Source: Burkholderia gladioli (GTDB lineage Bacteria; Pseudomonadota; Gammaproteobacteria; Burkholderiales; Burkholderiaceae). Taken from it: a DNA stretch of 64,000 nucleotides. Positions 53,326-64,000 of the stretch are shown piece after piece. Positions within the stretch are counted from its first letter, which is position 1. Every line of letters starts with the position of its first letter. The notes beneath the pieces are model-generated. The model saw only the letters and a program-made list of their open reading frames with translations, was not told the DNA's origin and made no database searches. Location: positions 2,852,001-2,916,000 of the forward strand of contig NZ_CP009323.1 of NCBI RefSeq assembly GCF_000959725.1. The letters run 5' to 3'. Position numbers and translations under genes: made by a program.

Positions 53326-54134
53326 GAATGCTCTTGATGGGTGGTGGGGGTGGCGGCGGGCGCGAGGCCGGGCGCGCGCACGGGCTTGCGGACCCGGATC
53401 GGGCCGACCAGCCGCATTTCGCGCACGCGCTTGACCGCGGTGACCATGTAGACCGCGCCGAAGATCGGCCACCAGCGGTCGCCGGCGGCCTCCATGAAGG
53501 CGTAGCGCGCCATCCACTTGTCGGTGGCCAGCGGCGGGCGGTAGCAGCCGAAGCGGCCGCGCTCGATGTCGAAGCCGAGCAGCTTCATCCAGTCCTTGAG
53601 GCGGATGAAGGCGATCGGGTCGCGCGCGGTCGGCACGAAGGGCCGGTTGGCGATGCGCCCGACCGACTGCCGGGCGCCCCACAGGCTCAGGGAGTTGAAG
53701 CCCGTGATCACCAGCCGGCCTTCCGGCATCAGCACCCGCTCGACCTCGCGCAACAGGCCGTGCGGGTCGGCGGTGAATTCCAGCGTGTGCGGCATCACGA
53801 TCAGGTCGACGCTCTGCGATTCGAACGGCAGCTCGAGCAGGTCGCACCAGACGGTGCTGCGCCCGGACGGCGCGTGATGCGGGCCCGGCGGGTCGCCCGC
53901 CCAGGGATAGCGGAACGGCGCGCTGGCGCCACTGGCCGGGTCCAGCACGAGACCGCGGCCGGGCATGCGGTTCTCGCGCAGCGAATCGAGTTGCGGCAGG
54001 CCCAGTTGCAAGGCGTGGAAGCCGAACACGTCGGACACCACGCGGTCGAGCTGGGCCTGTTCCCACTCGAGCACGTAGCGGCCGGGCGGCGAGGCGCTCC
54101 AGGCGGGCCAGTCTATAATCGGACGGTCTGACAT
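53322..54134 (-). CDS. SAM-dependent methyltransferase (YafS-like position)
   Basis: A 270-aa class I methyltransferase. The C-terminal half of the Rossmann fold is clear: [43 protein letters not shown] (about 114-155), i.e. motifs post I to III. The N-terminal SAM glycine loop is degenerate ([13 protein letters not shown]). It lies next to rnhA, dnaQ and gloB, the same block as yafS in E. coli. Substrate unknown. Divergent from gloB with only 18 bp between start codons. Confidence 0.78.
   Translation of the reverse strand: MSDRPIIDWPAWSASPPGRYVLEWEQAQLDRVVSDVFGFHALQLGLPQLDSLRENRMPGRGLVLDPASGASAPFRYPWAGDPPGPHHAPSGRSTVWCDLLELPFESQSVDLIVMPHTLEFTADPHGLLREVERVLMPEGRLVITGFNSLSLWGARQSVGRIANRPFVPTARDPIAFIRLKDWMKLLGFDIERGRFGCYRPPLATDKWMARYAFMEAAGDRWWPIFGAVYMVTAVKRVREMRLVGPIRVRKPVRAPGLAPAATPTTHQEHS
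54115..54120 (+). promoter_or_regulatory. Candidate -10 of gloB inside the divergent gene
   Basis: TATAAT, 32 bp before the gloB ATG, lies within the first codons of the divergent methyltransferase gene. The -35 17 bp upstream is poor, so this is a possible, not proven, promoter. Confidence 0.45.
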
Positions 54135-54152
54135 ATCGATGAGTGCGCGCCC

Positions 54153-54959
54153 ATGAACGAGCTGGAATACGTGCCGGTGCCGGCATTTGAGGACAACTAT
54201 ATCTGGCTCGTGTCGGATGGCAGCGACGCGGTCGCCGTCGATCCGGGCGACGCCGCCCCGGTGCGGCGATATCTCGAGGCAAGGGGCTGGCGGCTAGCCG
54301 CTATTCTACTCACCCACCACCATGCCGACCACGTCGGCGGTGTGGCCGAGTTGCTCGCGCATGCCGCCGACGCCGGCCCGGTGCCCGTCTACGGGCCGGC
54401 GGGCGAGGACATCGCCCAGGTCAGCGAGCCGCTCGCGGGCGGCTCGCGCGTGCGTATCGGCAAGCCCGCGCTCGAGTTCGAGGTGTTGGACGTGCCGGGC
54501 CACACGCGCGGCCATATCGCCTATTTCCAGGCGGCCGGTGCAGGCCATCCGGCGCCGCACCTGTTCTGCGGCGACACGCTGTTCTCCTGCGGCTGCGGCC
54601 GCCTGTTCGAAGGCACCCCGGCCCAGATGCTGGCCTCGCTCGACGCGCTGGCCGCGTTGCCCGGCGAGACCCAGGTGCACTGCGCGCACGAGTACACGCT
54701 CTCCAACATCCGCTTCGCGCTCGCCTGCGAGCCCGACAATGCCGCGCTGGCGGCCTGGCGCGACGATGCCTCGGCGCGCCGCGCGCGCGGCGAGCCGACC
54801 CTGCCGACCACCATCGCGCACGAGCGCGCCGTCAACCCCTTCCTGCGTGCCGACAGCGCCGCGATCGCGGCCACCCTCGAGGCCGAACTGCACGAGGCCC
54901 CGGCCGACCGGCTGGCCGCCTTCACGCTGATGCGGGAGTGGAAGAACCGCTTCCGCTGA
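54153..54959 (+). CDS. gloB: Hydroxyacylglutathione hydrolase (glyoxalase II)
   Basis: A 268-aa metallo-beta-lactamase-fold enzyme that releases D-lactate from S-D-lactoylglutathione. The metal motif THHHADH is at about residues 54-60, with further ligands in [11 protein letters not shown] (His), [17 protein letters not shown] (Asp) and [16 protein letters not shown] (His). The C-terminal helical part ([14 protein letters not shown]) binds glutathione. Complete, normal length. Confidence 0.95.
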   Translation: MNELEYVPVPAFEDNYIWLVSDGSDAVAVDPGDAAPVRRYLEARGWRLAAILLTHHHADHVGGVAELLAHAADAGPVPVYGPAGEDIAQVSEPLAGGSRVRIGKPALEFEVLDVPGHTRGHIAYFQAAGAGHPAPHLFCGDTLFSCGCGRLFEGTPAQMLASLDALAALPGETQVHCAHEYTLSNIRFALACEPDNAALAAWRDDASARRARGEPTLPTTIAHERAVNPFLRADSAAIAATLEAELHEAPADRLAAFTLMREWKNRFR

Positions 54960-55335
54960 TCCCGTCGGCAGCCGTTGCTGCCGGTCCTGCTTCGTTCCAC
55001 ATGGTTCCGCCGCGCTCGCGCCGCGCCCCGACCGGCGCGGGGCGCGCGATCCCGCCGCCTGCCGCAACAATTCTTCACCTTCCCCGGCGCATAAGGCGCG
55101 CATCATCGGGACTCGCGCGGCCTCGGGCGGGAGCGCGCGACCGAGCGGGTCCCACGGCCCGCCGAGGCGACGTACGGTAAATCCCTGAAGGCGGCAGGCA
55201 GATGCTCAAGCGGAATCTGGAGAATGCGCCCCAAATATAGGATTTATCTGCATTTTTAGGCGTTTTTATTGACGCGATGCGCGCGCCTACCTTACTATCG
55301 CCTGCAATTTCCAGCCGTTGGAAGCCGAGATTTAC
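54960..55335. other. Intergenic region before mltD
   Basis: A 376-bp region; the last 100 bp are AT-richer and hold the mltD promoter candidate. No gene or RNA recognised. Confidence 0.5.
55269..55298 (+). promoter_or_regulatory. Candidate mltD promoter
   Basis: TTGACG (55269-55274), 18-bp spacer, TACTAT (55293-55298). The -10 ends 37 bp before the ATG at 55336. Matches sigma70 in 5 of 6 and 4 to 5 of 6 positions. Confidence 0.55.
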
Positions 55336-56919
55336 ATGCGATTCCTGATCAGTGCGCTATTGGTCCTGTTGCTGGCAGCCTGTGCCAGCCCGGGGCCGAC
55401 CGCCCCCACCGCCGCCGCTTCCGACCCGCAAGCCGCCTCCGATTTTCTCCGCAAGTCCGCCACCTCCAAGGAAACCGTCGACGTCGACAAGCAGTCGGTC
55501 GGCGACCTGACCACCAAGGACACCGACCTGTGGGCGCGCATCCGCCGCGGCTTCCAGATGCCCGACCTGCAGAGCGACCTGGTCGACATGCAGACGACCT
55601 GGTACACCGAGCGTCCCGACTACGTGCAGCGCATGACCGAGCGCTCGCAGAAGTACCTCTATCACATCGTCGAGGAGCTCGAGGCACGCAACATGCCGAC
55701 CGAGCTGGCGCTGCTGCCCTTCATCGAGTCGGCCTACAACCCGCAGGCGCTGTCGGTGGCCAAGGCGGCCGGCATGTGGCAGTTCATTCCCGGTACCGGC
55801 CGCACCTACAACCTCAAGCAGAACATGTGGCAGGACGAGCGCCGCGACGTGCTGGCCTCGACCAGCGCCGCGCTCGACTACCTGTCGCGCCTGCATGACA
55901 TGTTCGGCGACTGGTACCTGGCGCTGGCGGCCTACAACTGGGGCGAGGGCAACGTGCAGCGCGCGATCGCGCGCAACCAGGCGGCCGGCCTGCCGACCGA
56001 CTACCAGAGCCTGCGCATGCCGAACGAGACGCGCAACTACGTGCCCAAGCTGCAGGCGGTCAAGAACATCATCGCCAATCCGCAGCAGTACGGCCTGAGC
56101 CTGCCCGACATCCCGAACCACCCGTATTTCGTCACGGTCACCACCTCGCACGACATCGACGTGAAGATGGCCGCGCAGCTCGCGGGCCTGTCGCTCGAGG
56201 AGTTCAAGGCGCTCAACCCCTCGTTCTCGAAGCCGGTGATCCTCGGCGCGACCCAGCCGCAGATCCTGCTGCCGTTCGACAATGCCTCGCAGTTCGAGAA
56301 GGGCCTGAAGTCCTACGATGGCCAGCTGTCGAGCTGGACCACCTATACCGTCACCGAGCGCGCGCGCCCGGCGGCGATCGCGGAGAAGATCGGCGTCGAC
56401 GCCGACACGCTGATGGCCGTCAACAAGATCCCCGCCGGGATGCGCCTGAAGCCGGGCTCGACCATCGTGGTGCCGCGCGGCGGCGACGACGACGAGGACG
56501 TCAGTGCCGACGTCGCCGAGAATGCCGTGCTGGCGATGGAGCCGGACGTGCCGGACACGCGCAAGATGCTGATCCGGGTGCGCCGCTCGCAGTCGATGGC
56601 TGCGGTGGCGAGCCGCTATGGCGTGTCGATCGGACAGTTGAAGGCCTGGAACCGCACGCGGCGCGACCAGGTCAGCCCGGGCCAGACCCTGGTGCTACAC
56701 GTGCCGGTGGGCCGCGCGGTGCCGGCCGAGCCGGGTCCGCAGCGGATCGCCACCTCGACGGGCGGCGCACGCGTCGAACGCGCCAGCCTGCATACCGGCG
56801 GCAAGGCCAGCAAGCGCGGTGGGCGCGCCGCGCCGGCCAAGGCCGCCGCCAAGCCGGCCGCCGCGAAGGGTGCCAAGCCGGCTGCCAAGACCGCCTCGAA
56901 CAAGAGCAAGAAGAAGTAA
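55336..56919 (+). CDS. mltD: Membrane-bound lytic murein transglycosylase D
   Basis: A 527-aa peptidoglycan-cleaving lipoprotein. Signal peptide with lipobox LLAAC (Cys about 16). SLT domain around 115-240: ELALLPFIESAYNPQALSVAKAAGMWQFIPGTGRTY with the catalytic Glu, and AAYNWGEGNVQRAI. Two LysM repeats follow (YTVTERARPAAIAEKIGVDADTL; ... LIRVRRSQSMAAVASRYGVSIGQL ...), then a Lys/Ala-rich tail typical of a basic cell-wall-binding end. ATG 55336 is used, since the residues before it are hydrophilic and would break the signal peptide. Confidence 0.93.
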   Translation: MRFLISALLVLLLAACASPGPTAPTAAASDPQAASDFLRKSATSKETVDVDKQSVGDLTTKDTDLWARIRRGFQMPDLQSDLVDMQTTWYTERPDYVQRMTERSQKYLYHIVEELEARNMPTELALLPFIESAYNPQALSVAKAAGMWQFIPGTGRTYNLKQNMWQDERRDVLASTSAALDYLSRLHDMFGDWYLALAAYNWGEGNVQRAIARNQAAGLPTDYQSLRMPNETRNYVPKLQAVKNIIANPQQYGLSLPDIPNHPYFVTVTTSHDIDVKMAAQLAGLSLEEFKALNPSFSKPVILGATQPQILLPFDNASQFEKGLKSYDGQLSSWTTYTVTERARPAAIAEKIGVDADTLMAVNKIPAGMRLKPGSTIVVPRGGDDDEDVSADVAENAVLAMEPDVPDTRKMLIRVRRSQSMAAVASRYGVSIGQLKAWNRTRRDQVSPGQTLVLHVPVGRAVPAEPGPQRIATSTGGARVERASLHTGGKASKRGGRAAPAKAAAKPAAAKGAKPAAKTASNKSKKK

Positions 56920-56989
56920 CGCGATTCGGTCGCCGCGCGAGCGGGGGCATTGCGCCCGATCCGCCGCGCGTCGCTTATGATCCGCCCGC

Positions 56990-57021
56990 ACGCCGTCACC
57001 GAGGTGACGGCGTTTTCGTTT
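56990..57021 (+). terminator. Terminator after mltD
   Basis: Stem ACGCCGTCACC / GGTGACGGCGT (arms 56990-57000 and 57003-57013) followed by TTTCGTTTT, only 70 bp after the mltD stop and 48 bp before the next start. Confidence 0.88.
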
Positions 57022-57068
57022 TGGGTCGGCCGCGCGCCATCGCGCGCGGCGCATTCGAGGTAAGCCGC

Positions 57069-58301
57069 ATGTCTTCCGTCCAGCTGCGCGTGTTCGCGCT
57101 GTTTTCGATCGGGTATTTCGTTTCCTACGTGTTCCGGGGCGTCAATCTCGGCTTCGCGCCGCTGATCACGCACGAGCTCGGCCTGTCGGCCGCCGATCTC
57201 GGGCTGCTGACCAGTCTCTATTTCCTCGGCTTCGCCGGCGCGCAGATCCCGGCCGGCGTGCTGCTCGACCATTACGGCCCGCGCCGAGTGACGGCCGCGA
57301 TGCTGCTGTTCTCGGCGGCCGGCATCGGCCTGTTCGGGCTCGGCCACGGGATCGGCGCGCTGATGGCGGGGCGCCTGCTGATCGGGATCGGCGTGTCGGT
57401 CTGCCTGGGCGCGGCCTTCAAGGCGATCGCCGAGCATTTCCCGATCGCGCGGCTGCCGATGGTGAACGGCTTCGTGATGGCGGTGGGCGGCTTCGGCGGC
57501 GTGGCGGTCGGCTCGCCGCTGGCCTGGACGCTCGGCTTCGTGGGCTGGCGCGCGGTCTGCGCGGGGCTGGTGCTGTTTACCGTGGCGGTGGCCGCGCTGA
57601 TCTGGCTCGGCGCGCCGGAGGCCGCGCGCACCCATCGCCAGGCCAGCATCGGCAGCCAGTTCAAGGGTACCTGGCACATCCTGAAGAGCCCGGCGTTCTG
57701 GAAGATCGCCTCGTTCTCGGTGCTCACGCAGGGTGTGTTCTACGCCATGCAGTCGCTGTGGGTCGGCGCCTGGATGCGCGACGTGATGGGCCTGGCGCCG
57801 CGCGAGGCGGCCGCGCTGGTGTCGGTGATCGGCCTGGCGATGATGGCGGGCAGCGTCGGCACCGGCGCGGCGGCGCGCCTGCTGGAACGCCGCGGCCTGT
57901 CGGTCTATGCCTTCTGCGGGATCGGCATGGGCTGCTTCGTGCTCACCCAGTTGGCGATCATGCTGCGCGCGCCGCTGCCGGCCGTGGTGCTGTGGGCCGC
58001 CTACGGCGCGTTCGGCGGAATCGGCATCCTCAGCTACGCGATCCTCGCCGAGCATTTCCCCTCGCACCTGATCGGTCGCGCCAACACCACGCTGACCCTG
58101 GTGATCTTCCTGCTGATCTTCGGCTTCCAGGTCGGGGTCGGCGCGGTGCTGTCGCAATGGCCGACGCTGGGCGGCCACTATCCCGCCACAGCGCACCTGA
58201 CTGCCTGGGGCGTGCTGGTCGCGCTGCAACTGGCCAGCGCGATCTGGTACGTGTTGCCGGGGCGTGCGCGGATCGGGGCCGGGCAGCATCCCTCGTCCTG
58301 A
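57069..58301 (+). CDS. MFS transporter of unknown substrate
   Basis: A 410-aa, 12-helix carrier. FALFSIGYFVSYVFRGVNLGFAPLITHELGLSAADLGLLTSLYFLGFAGAQIPAGVLLDHYGPRRV shows TM1-2 and the loop 2-3 motif (G-x-L-x-D-x-x-G-x-R type). Resembles the organic-acid/nitrate branch of small MFS carriers, but no closer name is justified. ATG 57069 follows GAGGTAAGCCGC. Confidence 0.82.
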   Translation: MSSVQLRVFALFSIGYFVSYVFRGVNLGFAPLITHELGLSAADLGLLTSLYFLGFAGAQIPAGVLLDHYGPRRVTAAMLLFSAAGIGLFGLGHGIGALMAGRLLIGIGVSVCLGAAFKAIAEHFPIARLPMVNGFVMAVGGFGGVAVGSPLAWTLGFVGWRAVCAGLVLFTVAVAALIWLGAPEAARTHRQASIGSQFKGTWHILKSPAFWKIASFSVLTQGVFYAMQSLWVGAWMRDVMGLAPREAAALVSVIGLAMMAGSVGTGAAARLLERRGLSVYAFCGIGMGCFVLTQLAIMLRAPLPAVVLWAAYGAFGGIGILSYAILAEHFPSHLIGRANTTLTLVIFLLIFGFQVGVGAVLSQWPTLGGHYPATAHLTAWGVLVALQLASAIWYVLPGRARIGAGQHPSS

Positions 58302-58417
58302 GGTCGCTGAAGCAGGCGGGGCGGGGCGGCAGGCGCGGTGGTTTCGACCCTCTCGAATCGTTCGACGCCGGCTGGTGTTGAGGAATCGGCCGATGTCGCC
58401 GGGCCAGGCGGTCAAAC

Positions 58418-58432
58418 CCTTGTCACACAAGG
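58418..58432. promoter_or_regulatory. Palindrome upstream of the carA promoter
   Basis: CCTTGT-CAC-ACAAGG, perfect 15-bp inverted repeat, 15 bp upstream of the -35. Possible operator for an unknown regulator. Confidence 0.45.
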
Positions 58433-58447
58433 CTGGGTAGATCCGAT

Positions 58448-58476
58448 TTGAGATAGGTCCCGTTTCACGCTATAAT
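58448..58476 (+). promoter_or_regulatory. carAB promoter
   Basis: TTGAGA (58448-58453), 17-bp spacer, TATAAT (58471-58476). Nearly consensus sigma70. Transcription would begin near 58484, giving a leader of about 230 nt before carA. Confidence 0.75.
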
Positions 58477-58715
58477 TTGAAGGTTTGTGCAATTCAACCC
58501 CGCACCCTAGCGCCTACCTCCAAATCCCCGTCTTCCGCCGCCTGCCTCCCGGCACGCGACGCCGCCGAATGCAGCCTGCCGATCCATCGAGCCGGCGCAG
58601 GTCCGGCGCGTCGTCCGGGTGAGCCGAGCGAGCGCCGGCGAACGCCTCCCGTGAGGCGAACCGGCCGCGGCAGGTCGACAGGTCGGCAGCAAGGGTGTCC
58701 CCCAAGGAGCCTCCC

Positions 58716-59861
58716 GTGTTGCCGTCTTTTTCTCCCGCCTTGCTCGCACTCGCCGACGGCACGGTGTTTCGCGGTTATTCGATTGGCGCGGCCGGCCATA
58801 CGATCGGCGAAGTCGTGTTCAATACCGCGATCACCGGCTATCAGGAAATCCTGACCGACCCGAGCTACGCGCGGCAGATCGTAACGCTCACGTATCCCCA
58901 CATCGGTAATGTCGGCGTCAACCGCGAAGACGTCGAAGCCACCAAGGTCCACGCCGCCGGCCTGATCATCCGCGACCTGCCGGTGCTGGCGTCCAACTTC
59001 CGCATGGACCGCACGCTCGGCGACTACCTGCGCGACGAAGGCGTGGTCGCGATCGCCGGCATCGACACCCGCAAGCTGACCCGCGTGCTGCGCGACAAGG
59101 GCGCGCAGAACGGCTGCATCCTGGCCGGTTCCGACGACGAGGCCAAGGCGGTCGAGCTGGCGCGCTCGTTCCCGGGCCTGGCCGGCATGGATCTGGCGAA
59201 GGTGGTCTCGACCGACAAGCCTTTCGCCTGGAAGCAGAGCGAGTGGCGCCTCGGCAGCGGCTACGGCGAGCAGAGCGCGCCGCGCTTCAAGGTCGTCGCC
59301 TACGATTTCGGCGTCAAGTACAACATCCTGCGCATGCTGGCCGAGCGCGGCTGCGACGTCACGGTGCTGCCCGCCCAGGCGAGCGCGGCCGAGGCGCTGG
59401 CGCTGAATCCGGACGGCGTGTTCCTGTCGAACGGCCCCGGCGATCCGGAGCCTTGCGACTACGCGATCGCCGCCGCCAAGGAGTTCATCGAGCGCGGCGT
59501 GCCGACCTTCGGCATCTGCCTGGGCCACCAGATCATGGGCCTGGCGGTCGGCGCCAAGACGCTGAAGATGAAGACCGGCCACCACGGCGCGAACCACCCG
59601 GTGAAGGACCTGACCGACGGCCGCGTGGTGATCACCTCGCAGAACCACGGTTTCGCGGTCGACGCCGACTCGCTGCCGGCCAATGCGCGCGCCACCCACG
59701 TCTCGCTGTTCGACGGCACGCTGCAGGGCTTCGAGCTGACCGACAAGCCGGCCTTCTGCTTCCAGGGCCACCCGGAAGCCTCGCCGGGCCCGCACGACAT
59801 CGGCTACCTGTTCGATCGCTTCACCTCGCTGATGGAAACCGCGAAGGCGCGCAGCGCCTGA
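58716..59861 (+). CDS. carA: Carbamoyl-phosphate synthase small subunit (glutaminase)
   Basis: A 381-aa subunit that supplies ammonia from glutamine to CarB for carbamoyl phosphate (arginine and pyrimidine synthesis). N-terminal CPS domain ([42 protein letters not shown]) and a class I glutamine amidotransferase domain with Cys in [14 protein letters not shown] and His/Glu in [11 protein letters not shown]. The GTG start at 58716 is 6 bp after AAGGAG; a TTG directly follows, so the precise start is uncertain by one codon. Followed after 20 bp by an exporter gene and then carB. Confidence 0.95.
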   Translation: MLPSFSPALLALADGTVFRGYSIGAAGHTIGEVVFNTAITGYQEILTDPSYARQIVTLTYPHIGNVGVNREDVEATKVHAAGLIIRDLPVLASNFRMDRTLGDYLRDEGVVAIAGIDTRKLTRVLRDKGAQNGCILAGSDDEAKAVELARSFPGLAGMDLAKVVSTDKPFAWKQSEWRLGSGYGEQSAPRFKVVAYDFGVKYNILRMLAERGCDVTVLPAQASAAEALALNPDGVFLSNGPGDPEPCDYAIAAAKEFIERGVPTFGICLGHQIMGLAVGAKTLKMKTGHHGANHPVKDLTDGRVVITSQNHGFAVDADSLPANARATHVSLFDGTLQGFELTDKPAFCFQGHPEASPGPHDIGYLFDRFTSLMETAKARSA

Positions 59862-59881
59862 GCGAGCGGAGACGGCACATC

Positions 59882-60556
59882 ATGTTCGGACATGCACTCG
59901 GGATCACGGATTTCTGGACCTACGTCGTCGGCGTGGTGTTCATCATCCTGCTGCCCGGCCCGAATTCGATGTACGTGCTGTCGCTGGCGGCGCAGCGCGG
60001 GGTCAAGGCCGGTTATCGCGCGGCCTGCGGCGTGTTCGTCGGCGACGCGGTGCTGATGCTGCTGTCGGCGGCCGGCGTCGCTTCGCTGCTCAAGGCCAAC
60101 CCGCTGCTGTTCTCGGTTGTCAAATATGGCGGCGCCGCCTACCTGTTCTACATCGGCTTCGGCATGCTGCGCGGCGGCTGGCGGGCGCTACACGCCTCGC
60201 GCGCCGGCACCGCGGCCCCCGCGCCGACGGCCCCCGTGCGCACCGTGGACGGCGAGCGTCCGTTCCGCAAAGCGCTGGTCGTCAGCCTGCTGAATCCGAA
60301 GGCGATCCTGTTCTTCATCTCGTTCTTCATCCAGTTCGTCGATCCGAGCTACCGCTACCCGGTGGTGTCCTTCGTCGTGCTGGGCGCGATCTCGCAGTTC
60401 ACGAGCTTCCTGTACCTGAGCACGCTGATCTTCGCGGGCGCACGTCTTGCCGAACAGTTTCGCCGCCGCCGCAAGCTCGCGGCGGGCGCGGCCAGCGGCG
60501 TGGGCAGTCTGTTCATCGGCTTCGGCCTCAAGCTCGCCTTCGCGACGATCCGATGA
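59882..60556 (+). CDS. leuE: LysE/RhtB-family amino-acid exporter, LeuE-like
   Basis: A 224-aa, six-helix inner-membrane exporter. VVFIILLPGPNSMYVLSLAAQRGVKAGYRAACGVFVGDAVLM is the family signature (PGP motif), with VVSLLNPKAILFFISFFIQF in TM4-5. A hydrophilic loop at 113-130 (AGTAAPAPTAPVRTVDGE) is longer than usual. It lies between carA and carB, so it is co-expressed with arginine/pyrimidine synthesis genes. LeuE exports leucine-type residues in E. coli; this substrate is inferred. Confidence 0.85.
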   Translation: MFGHALGITDFWTYVVGVVFIILLPGPNSMYVLSLAAQRGVKAGYRAACGVFVGDAVLMLLSAAGVASLLKANPLLFSVVKYGGAAYLFYIGFGMLRGGWRALHASRAGTAAPAPTAPVRTVDGERPFRKALVVSLLNPKAILFFISFFIQFVDPSYRYPVVSFVVLGAISQFTSFLYLSTLIFAGARLAEQFRRRRKLAAGAASGVGSLFIGFGLKLAFATIR

Positions 60557-60607
60557 ACGCAGCCGCCGCTCAAGCGCATTAACGATTACTTTTTGAATAC
60601 TCGAGCC

Positions 60608-63862
<3,255 letters not shown>

Positions 63863-63890
63863 GCCGTCGGGTTTTCCCAGGCACCACATG

Positions 63891-63951
63891 CCGCGATTAA
63901 GCGGTGTTTCCGGCGTTCCCGGAAATGCGCTTAATCGCGGTGATTTTTTTT
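63891..63951 (+). terminator. Strong terminator after carB
   Basis: Long stem CCGCGATTAAGCG / CGCTTAATCGCGG (63891-63903 and 63928-63940) with an inner TTTCCGG/CCGGAAA helix, followed by TGATTTTTTTT. Confidence 0.95.
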
Positions 63952-63981
63952 ATGCCCGTTTTTGTTTATTGAGCCGTTTTT

Positions 63982-64000
63982 ATGAGCACCATTCCGTTGA
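63982..64000 (+). CDS. greA: Start of greA (transcript cleavage factor), cut by window end
   Basis: ATG 63982 followed by codons for MSTIPL, the usual beginning of Burkholderia GreA (MSTIPLTKRGAEKL as I recall). Only 19 bases are inside the window. The carB-greA order is conserved in Burkholderia, which supports the call. No Shine-Dalgarno better than GAGCCG is visible. Confidence 0.75.

Larger units (their letters stand above)
58302..58715. other. carA upstream region and leader
   Basis: A 414-bp region. It carries a near-consensus promoter (58448-58476), a 15-bp palindrome just upstream of the -35 and about 230 nt of GC-rich 5' leader. No leader ORF or riboswitch recognised, although the length suggests a regulatory RNA leader. 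Confidence 0.6.

Overview
The window is high-GC DNA with dense genes, short intergenic gaps, many LysR-type regulators and the gene order carA-leuE-carB-greA. Protein similarity recalled from memory places it in the Betaproteobacteria, most likely Burkholderia sensu stricto (possibly a plant-associated species). It looks chromosomal. I see no insertion sequence, phage gene, CRISPR array, rRNA or tRNA.

Layout. 1-888: 3' part of an Nramp Mn/H+ transporter. 1318-5459: a tight five-gene operon of second copies of zinc-linked housekeeping enzymes (CysRS, QueD-type, ribosomal protein L36, gamma-carbonic anhydrase, dihydroorotase), behind a Zur-box-like palindrome. Three of the five have lost zinc ligands, so this looks like a zinc-sparing cassette. 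5643-6761: FAD oxidoreductase. 6820-10639: D-tartrate module (divergent LysR regulator, D-tartrate dehydratase, C4-dicarboxylate carrier). 10759-25848: mixed regulators, MFS exporters, small oxidoreductases, NUDIX and HAD enzymes, a ZapE-like ATPase and an unrecognised gene (17412-17849) under a near-perfect LexA (SOS) box. 25980-31175: HAD phosphatase, sugar porter, drug-type MFS, aldo/keto reductase and a shortened PA-IIL-type lectin. 31269-33813: a lipoprotein with a very long Ala/Pro tail and two tandem small heat-shock proteins. 34475-36340: GTP-type PEP carboxykinase. 36532-38673: a 3-hydroxyacyl-CoA dehydrogenase-like enzyme, an AraC regulator and a DUF4148 protein. 38921-46260: malonate decarboxylase operon mdcA-C-D-E-G-B-H with a divergent LysR regulator, but no malonate transporter. 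46550-51986: proteins with degenerate active sites (PLD-like, alpha/beta-hydrolase-like), a GST, a Cys-rich miniprotein, a ProP-type transporter and YnfA. 52080-54959: dnaQ, rnhA and a methyltransferase, divergent from gloB. 55336-58301: mltD and an MFS carrier. 58716-64000: carA, leuE-type exporter, carB and the first codons of greA.

How the parts work together. The zinc cassette should keep Cys-tRNA charging, preQ0 synthesis, ribosome assembly, CO2 hydration and pyrimidine synthesis running when zinc is scarce. The tartrate and malonate modules feed dicarboxylic acids into central metabolism, with PckG as a gluconeogenic exit. The most novel items are the SOS-controlled unknown gene, the shortened lectin, and the PLD-like and hydrolase-like proteins lacking catalytic residues.
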